A stretch of DNA of 64,000 nucleotides, from positions 46,312 to 110,311 of the forward strand of contig CANQBM010000006.1 in NCBI GenBank assembly GCA_947589575.1, in the 5' to 3' direction. The translations under genes were made by a program, and so were the position numbers. Of the stretch, positions 58,618-64,000 are shown piece after piece. Below the pieces are notes generated by a model, which worked only from the letters and a program-made list of their open reading frames with translations, made no database searches and had not been told where the DNA came from. This stretch comes from an uncultured Clostridia bacterium. Its GTDB lineage: Bacteria; Bacillota; Clostridia; Oscillospirales; Acutalibacteraceae. Positions within the stretch are counted from its first letter, which is position 1; every line of letters begins with the position of its first letter.

Positions 58618-59523
58618 ATGTCGTTTGAATTAAGGATTGATAAAAACAAAATAGTATTCACATTGTCGAGCGGACAATACGAATACTCTAATACTGTTAA
58701 TGATGAAGTTATTAAAATCGTTACGCTTAACACCTTGCTTCTTAGACGAAGAATGTACTTTACGCAGGAGCATCTTGAGCACAAGTATGAATATCTTAAT
58801 GAAAATATAAATGAAATATTAGAATTTCTTTCAACTCAATTACCGGCGGTTGCGGAAATCATTAGTGATGAATACAAGTTCAGTGATATTGAGCGATGCT
58901 ATGATGATTTATACAACCTATTCTTTCTGATTTTATTCGATGGTTCACAGCTAATGGAGCTTGCGATATTGCAAAGCGAATGTTAGGACAGATACGCATT
59001 ACCAAAGTTAGAAAACATACCTACCTTTGATGCTAACATCAAGGTTGATTACAGCAATTGTAAAACAAATTATTGTTATATGATTAATAGCGTAACCGAG
59101 TATATCAATATACTTTTCTATATTTTTGTCAGCAATAATCCCATTATATCTGTTTGCAAAAACTGTGATAAGTTATTTGTTCCAAAAACTAAAAAGTTAA
59201 CCTTGTATTGTGACAGAGCAACTAATGAACATACTACTTGCAAGCAAATTGGAGCGAAGAATAAGTTTAATGAGAAGATAGAAGCTGACCCTGTGTTAAA
59301 AGCATATCAGTTAGAAAAACACAGAATTGAAATGTATTGCCTTCGCAGTAAACAAGATAAATATGATTTCTTTGATGATTACTATGATTGGTTAAATATG
59401 TTTGAAACTAAAATAATCGAATACAAAAACGGCACTTATGACGGTGATACATTAATTGAAGAAATTAAAGCACAGACCCAAAATTTCCAACCATATAGCA
59501 AAGGCAAAGATTATTCGTATTGA
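58618..59523 (+). pseudogene. Cys-rich DUF6076-like protein interrupted by in-frame TAG
   Basis: ORFs 58618..58986 and 59080..59523 are in the same frame; between them ...LAILQSEC*DRYALPKLENIPTFDANIKVDYSNCKTNYCY reads as protein. C-terminal 'VCKNCDKLFVPKTKKLTLYCDRATNEHTTCKQIGAKNKF' parallels element 1's 42894..43994. Confidence 0.7.
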
Positions 59524-59578
59524 AAGTCTTATTATTTTTGATATAATAAAAATGAAATAATATATAGGAGATATACAA

Positions 59579-60013
59579 ATGAAAGCAAATGAAAAACATC
59601 TTGAGTTTTTACAAAATAATATTAATAGAATGAATCAATGTTCATTTAAGATGAAGGGCTGGACTATTACTATTCTTTCTGCATTAGTTGCATTGTATGC
59701 TTCTTCAATTACCGATGAAAAAGCAGGAAATACATTGTATATTTTTTCTGCAATGGTATCAACTTTCTTATTTTGGTGTTTAGATTCACTGTATTTATCA
59801 AAAGAAAGAAAATTTATAGGTGTTTATAATGATGCTATTGGTGTTTGCAATGGTAAAAAACAAAAGCCGATACATATTAGTGAATATGAAATCCCTATTC
59901 ACAAATATAAAGGATGGAAGTATTGCTTTTTCAAGGCGATGATTTCTCCTACGGAAATAGTATTCTATGGTGTGATTATTGTTGGCTTAATTGTTTTTTG
60001 TAAGTTTTCATAA
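59579..60013 (+). CDS. Small membrane protein upstream of TIR genes (putative membrane effector)
   Basis: 144 aa with central TM pair 'GWTITILSALVALYASSI' / 'NTLYIFSAMVSTFLFWCLDSLYL' and a C-terminal TM 'IVFYGVIIVGLIVFCKFS'; GGAG RBS. Confidence 0.75.
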   Translation: MKANEKHLEFLQNNINRMNQCSFKMKGWTITILSALVALYASSITDEKAGNTLYIFSAMVSTFLFWCLDSLYLSKERKFIGVYNDAIGVCNGKKQKPIHISEYEIPIHKYKGWKYCFFKAMISPTEIVFYGVIIVGLIVFCKFS

Positions 60014-60026
60014 AGAAAGGAAAAAT

Positions 60027-60851
60027 ATGTACACTAAATTTAATTATTCTCCTTCTGGATATTTTTATAATCATGAAATAAATAGACATTTATCAAAAGG
60101 TAACGAAATTTTTTCTGCACATGAAAAAGAAGTGCAAGATTGCTTATCTGAGTATATTACAGAAGATGGAATAATAAATGGAACTGATTTAAAAGAGCAT
60201 TGGTTTTCTATTAAAAAGAAAGATATATTTATATCCCATTCACATTGTGATATTAATAAGGTTAAAGCATTTGCTGGATGGTTGTATGATTGTTTTGGAT
60301 TGGAAGCATTTATTGACTCGTGTTCTTGGGGATATTGTGATGATTTGTTAAACAAAATTGATAAAAAATATTGTTATGATCCAAGGAAAAAGACATATGA
60401 TTATCATTTAAGAAATTATACAACCAGTCATGTGCATATGATGCTTTCAACAGCATTAACAGAAATGATGGATAACACAGAATGTATAATCTTTTTCAAT
60501 ACTCCTAATGCAATAAATTTAGCCGATGAGCTTGATAAAATTAACGGAAAAAACAAAGATACAACGATATCTCCGTGGATATATCATGAATTGTCAATGA
60601 CGACAATGTTGCGACAAAAACAACCAGAAAGAAGAAAAGTGATATTAGAGCATTCAGCACAGCAATCTCATTATGACTTGAAAGTTGAGTATGACGTAAC
60701 TAAAGCTCTAAATGAAATGATTCTTTTACAAGACGATCATATGAAAGAATGGTATGAGTTATGGAGTAAACGACCAAAAGTATTACGTTTTAAAGAAGAA
60801 GCATTAGATACTCTTTATAAAACTGTGTTTCCAAAAAATGAGGTAAAATAA
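60027..60851 (+). CDS. TIR-domain protein 1
   Basis: 'KKKDIFISHSHCDINKVKAFAGWLYDCFGLEAFIDSCSWGYCDDLLNKID' TIR betaA-alphaA-betaB; 'TECIIFFNTPNA'; 'SPWIYHELSMTTML' with candidate catalytic Glu. Confidence 0.78.
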   Translation: MYTKFNYSPSGYFYNHEINRHLSKGNEIFSAHEKEVQDCLSEYITEDGIINGTDLKEHWFSIKKKDIFISHSHCDINKVKAFAGWLYDCFGLEAFIDSCSWGYCDDLLNKIDKKYCYDPRKKTYDYHLRNYTTSHVHMMLSTALTEMMDNTECIIFFNTPNAINLADELDKINGKNKDTTISPWIYHELSMTTMLRQKQPERRKVILEHSAQQSHYDLKVEYDVTKALNEMILLQDDHMKEWYELWSKRPKVLRFKEEALDTLYKTVFPKNEVK

Positions 60852-61417
60852 TGGGTAGAAAAATATTTGTTTCATATAAATACAAAGATTATGATGTGAA
60901 AGAATTATCAATTGCAACTAGGCCAACATGGCCTTGCGATTATGTCGACTACATACAAAATGTTGTTTTAGCAAGTAGTGATATATATAAAGGTGAAAAA
61001 AGTGATGAAGATATCTCTTATTGGAGCGATATTGCAATTTGGAATCATTTAAAGGATAAGATATATGATAGTTCAATTACAATTGTGTTAATTTCTCCAA
61101 ACATGAAAGAACCTGGAAAATGGCAACGCTCTCAATGGATTCCGTGGGAAATAAGTTATTCTGTTAGAGAAACAATTAGAAATGATCGTAAAAGTCATAG
61201 AAATGCAATATTAGCAGTGATTTTGCCAGATAAAAATGGAGCCTACGATTATTATGATAAAAATAATCTTTTTCCAATATTAAAAGAAAATATTGACACA
61301 GGTTATATTTATGTTACTAGATGGGATAGCTTTATTAAATATCCTCAAGGATGTATTTCTATTGCTTTTGATTATATGAATAATACACCTGATTATAAAA
61401 TAGCAAAATCGTTATAA
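60851..61417 (+). CDS. TIR-like protein 2 (DUF1863/ThsB-like)
   Basis: 'RKIFVSYKYKDYDVKEL', 'SSITIVLISPNMKEPGKWQRSQWIPWEISYSVRE', 'NAILAVILPD'; start codon overlaps the upstream stop. Confidence 0.8.
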   Translation: MGRKIFVSYKYKDYDVKELSIATRPTWPCDYVDYIQNVVLASSDIYKGEKSDEDISYWSDIAIWNHLKDKIYDSSITIVLISPNMKEPGKWQRSQWIPWEISYSVRETIRNDRKSHRNAILAVILPDKNGAYDYYDKNNLFPILKENIDTGYIYVTRWDSFIKYPQGCISIAFDYMNNTPDYKIAKSL

Positions 61418-61473
61418 TGAATCGGTTTAGTCTCTCGAACCACTTTAGTTCGATGAACTGACCGATTCTTTTG
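61418..61473 (+). terminator. Intrinsic terminator of the TIR operon
   Basis: GAATCGGTttAGT...GAACTGACCGATTCTTTT. Confidence 0.85.
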
Positions 61474-61496
61474 TATTTTGCGGTTTTGAAGTATAG

Positions 61497-61542
61497 TACA
61501 GGCTCTCAATTTTCTGTAAAAAGAAAATGAGAGCCTGTATTT
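61497..61542. terminator. Second strong hairpin
   Basis: ACAGGCTCTCAATTTTCtgtaaaaaGAAAATGAGAGCCTGT. Confidence 0.75.
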
Positions 61543-61661
61543 CTATTTAGGTCAAGGATTCGAACCACCTTGTTTTGATTTGTTATAGTATAGGAGCAAG
61601 GACATAAATGGCGGAGACTTAGATTTTAATATATAAAATCTAAGTCAGGAGGTGTATGTTT

Positions 61662-62787
61662 ATGCCATACACAAAAAAATTCAAAGAGGATATCGTTATA
61701 AGATATTCAAATGGGGAATCAGTACGCGATTTGTCCTTATCAACTGGAGTTAGTGTCAGCACGATATACAGTTGGATTAAGAACTCTGTCGGTATTGTTC
61801 CTGTAGTAGGTTTTCAAAAAACGATACATGAGCAGGAAAAGAAAATTAATCGGTTTGAGAAGATGATAAAAATTATACATAATGCCGAATTTTTCAAAGA
61901 AATTCCATTATCAGAAAAACTATCAGTTATTGATGAAGTTTGGGAAGAATATGGAATTAACATTTCTTGCGATGCTTTAGATGTTGCAAGAGGTACATTT
62001 CATAATCATCAAAAACGAGGTAAGGGCAAAAACTATTTGCACGAAAAGCGTAAGAAAGAATTGTTGCCTGAAATTCAAAAAATAGATCAAGAGTTTCACC
62101 ATATTTATGGTGCAAATAAAATAACTGCTGAACTAAAGAATCGTGGATTTAATGCAAGCAAAAATACTATTCTTAAAATTATGGAAGAAGAGCATATTCG
62201 CAGTTTAAGAATGGATAAAAACTATCACGCATTTCTAAATAATGAAAAGAAGAATGTGCTGAATAGAAAATTTGATATGGATAAGCCTAATCAGGCTTGG
62301 GTGAGTGATGTTACATATTTACAGATTGATGATAAACATCCGAAATGTTATTTCCTATGCGTCATAATGGATTTGTATTCAAGAAAAATAATTGCTCATT
62401 CTGTAGGCGAAAGCAACAGCAAGAGATTGATAAATCTGACACTTAAGAAAGCAGTCGAAGTGCGCGGTGTTCATAAAAATTTAGTATTTCATAGTGACAG
62501 AGGTTCTAACTACACATCTAAATCATTCGGTGACTTAATAAATGAGTATGGCTTTATACAATCATTTTCAAAACCGGGACACCGTATGATAATGCAGTAA
62601 TAGAGTCATTCTTCCAAAACTTCAAAATAGAATGTTTTAACCATTATTTCAATATAAAATCTAAAAAAGAATTGATAAATATTGTAGATGAATATGTCAA
62701 TTTTTATAACATTAAAAGGTCGCATTCATATTTGAACTATGTATCACCGAATCAGTATGAGGAAAGGTATTTTAATAAACAAATATA
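61662..62787 (+). pseudogene. IS3-family transposase, frameshifted
   Basis: OrfA-like HTH 'YTKKFKEDIVIRYSNGESVRDLSLSTGVSVSTIYSWIK' fused to OrfB 'QAWVSDVTYLQID...VFHSDRGSNYTSK'. The frame breaks at 'FSKPGHRMIMQ*' near 62579; restoring one A gives 'FSKPGTPYDNAVIESFFQNFKIECFNHY...' to 62787. Confidence 0.88.
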
Positions 62788-62834
62788 AATATTCAAATTT
62801 TGTGTTACTTTTACTGTTTTTCGACACATTGATA

Positions 62835-63743
62835 TTAGAAGGATAAATCCATCTTATTTCTTGGATGTTTTGACTCTAATATCTCACGGGTTTTGTTTGT
62901 GCTTATATGAGTATAAATCTGTGTGGTCGATATAGAACTATGTCCAAGAAATTGCTGAATATATCTTATATCTACATCTTCATTATGTAGTTCGGTTGCG
63001 AAAGTATGCCTGAACATATGTGGTGTAATATGCAATGGTGCGCCAACAACATTTGCATAATCATTAACCATATATCGTATAGACTGCTCAGATAAGCGAT
63101 TGCCTATTCTGTTTACAAAAAGGTAATCTAATTTATATGAGCGAACAGTTAGGTAATTTCTTATCGTATTGCAAAGAATATCAGTTATACACATTATTCG
63201 TTCTTTTGAACCTTTTCCAAAAATGCGGATTGTGTTATCGCCAAAATTGATGTTGGCAGATTTTAATTGAGAAATCTCTGAGACTCTCATACCGGTTGAA
63301 AATAATAATTCAAGAACAACAATGTTTCGTAGCGTTACTTCTTTCTGATATTTTGTAACAGCAATAGAATGTTGTTTATATGCATAAGTAAGCATTTCTT
63401 GAACACAGTTCAGCGGTATTGTTCTCGGCAGTTCTAAAGGTTCTTTGTATTTCAAAATAATCTTGTGGAATGGGTTGGAATCTATAATGTCCTCAATTTC
63501 CATATATCTATAAAATGCTTTGACACAAGCAATCTTTCTTTTTGCACTTTTAGGTTTGTACTGTTTATGCAGCATATTGATATATGCGTTAAGCTCGTTT
63601 TTATCAAAGCAATTACGCTGATTCATAAAATCACAAAACTGTTTCAAATCAATTTTATATGCCTTGAGAGTTAAATCACTTAAGCCTTTCAAGGACTTGC
63701 ACACAATCAAATATTTGTCCTTTTCGTCAACTAAATTAAACAT
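62835..63743 (-). CDS. Tyrosine recombinase (XerC/D-like)
   Basis: 'LLFSTGMRVSEISQLKSANI', 'GKGSKER', 'HITPHMFRHTFATELHNEDVDIRYIQQFLGHSSISTTQIYTHI'. Confidence 0.93.
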   Translation of the reverse strand: MFNLVDEKDKYLIVCKSLKGLSDLTLKAYKIDLKQFCDFMNQRNCFDKNELNAYINMLHKQYKPKSAKRKIACVKAFYRYMEIEDIIDSNPFHKIILKYKEPLELPRTIPLNCVQEMLTYAYKQHSIAVTKYQKEVTLRNIVVLELLFSTGMRVSEISQLKSANINFGDNTIRIFGKGSKERIMCITDILCNTIRNYLTVRSYKLDYLFVNRIGNRLSEQSIRYMVNDYANVVGAPLHITPHMFRHTFATELHNEDVDIRYIQQFLGHSSISTTQIYTHISTNKTREILESKHPRNKMDLSF

Positions 63744-64000
63744 AAAAAATCCTCCGTAAAATGATGATTTCATTATGACGGAGAATGATGTAAAAGTCGA
63801 TTGAAAACTACAGATATTTGATAAAAGTGTGCAATTTTGCACGATTTTTATGCATTTTTGCAGGCTGTATTGATTTTATTGTCATTTTATGATAGTAAAA
63901 AATAGAGAAATTATATTATTAAGTAAAGGATAATCAGTAATTATCTAACTGCTATGAGATTGTTGTATTTATGTAAGTAGAAATATATTTTCTTAATTTA

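Larger units (their letters stand above)
53464..64000. mobile_element. Integrative mobilizable element 2 (tandem, right end not found in window)
   Basis: Sequence just after the second att copy (GATTGGGCAATTCGGTAACGGATTGTCCATTATTTTT...GCACATTTTTGCACC) parallels that after the first. Homologous int, Xis-like, HTH and Cys-rich genes in the same order. Confidence 0.75.

Noticed and set aside
61548-61575. GGTCAAGGATTCGAACCACCTTG resembling a reverse-strand tRNA T-arm / att remnant
   Set aside because: No matching acceptor, D or anticodon arms nearby, the T-stem pairing is poor, and it does not match the tRNA-Gln 3' end used as att. Not enough to call a tRNA or att site.

Overview
This looks like a low-GC Firmicute (Clostridia/Ruminococcaceae-like) chromosome segment; that assignment is inferred from CotJ, MPRRGENIYKRK-type integrases, dockerins and codon/GC style. 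Positions 1-36.7 kb are an ordinary chromosomal backbone: flavin reductase, EamA transporter, dUTPase, MazF/EndoA, CotJA-CotJB, D-Ala-D-Ala carboxypeptidase, a secreted transglutaminase/FN3 protein, MscL, radical SAM protein, RsmI, TrmN6, a polar amino-acid ABC transporter, a PurF-like protein, an ECF sigma/anti-sigma locus, and a sulfatase/GH36/GH2 carbohydrate cluster. A tRNA-Ala lies at 35.7 kb and a tRNA-Gln at 36.7 kb. From the tRNA-Gln onward the window appears to be a tandem array of two related integrative mobilizable elements. Element 1 spans about 36785-53463 and is bounded by a 44-bp direct repeat of the tRNA-Gln 3' end. Element 2 begins at 53464 and its right end is not visible. 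The two share a backbone order (cargo slot, tyrosine integrase, Xis-like HTH, relaxase, accessory Mob protein, HTH protein, Cys-rich DUF6076-like protein, second cargo slot) but carry different relaxases and cargo. Element 1 carries a SEC-C protein, a second integrase flanked by a 14-bp inverted repeat, and two giant surface/secreted proteins (collagen-like plus cohesin; cohesin plus dockerin plus BspA LRR). Its relaxase gene contains a nested out-of-frame ORF resembling ColE1/RSF1010 mobB. Element 2 carries a CrcB fluoride channel and a compact operon of a small membrane protein and two different TIR-domain proteins, a strong candidate for an uncharacterised Thoeris-like defence system. A standalone ~114-nt structured RNA with its own consensus promoter and terminator was found at about 15115-15228 on the minus strand. 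No searches were run; assignments come from reading motifs.
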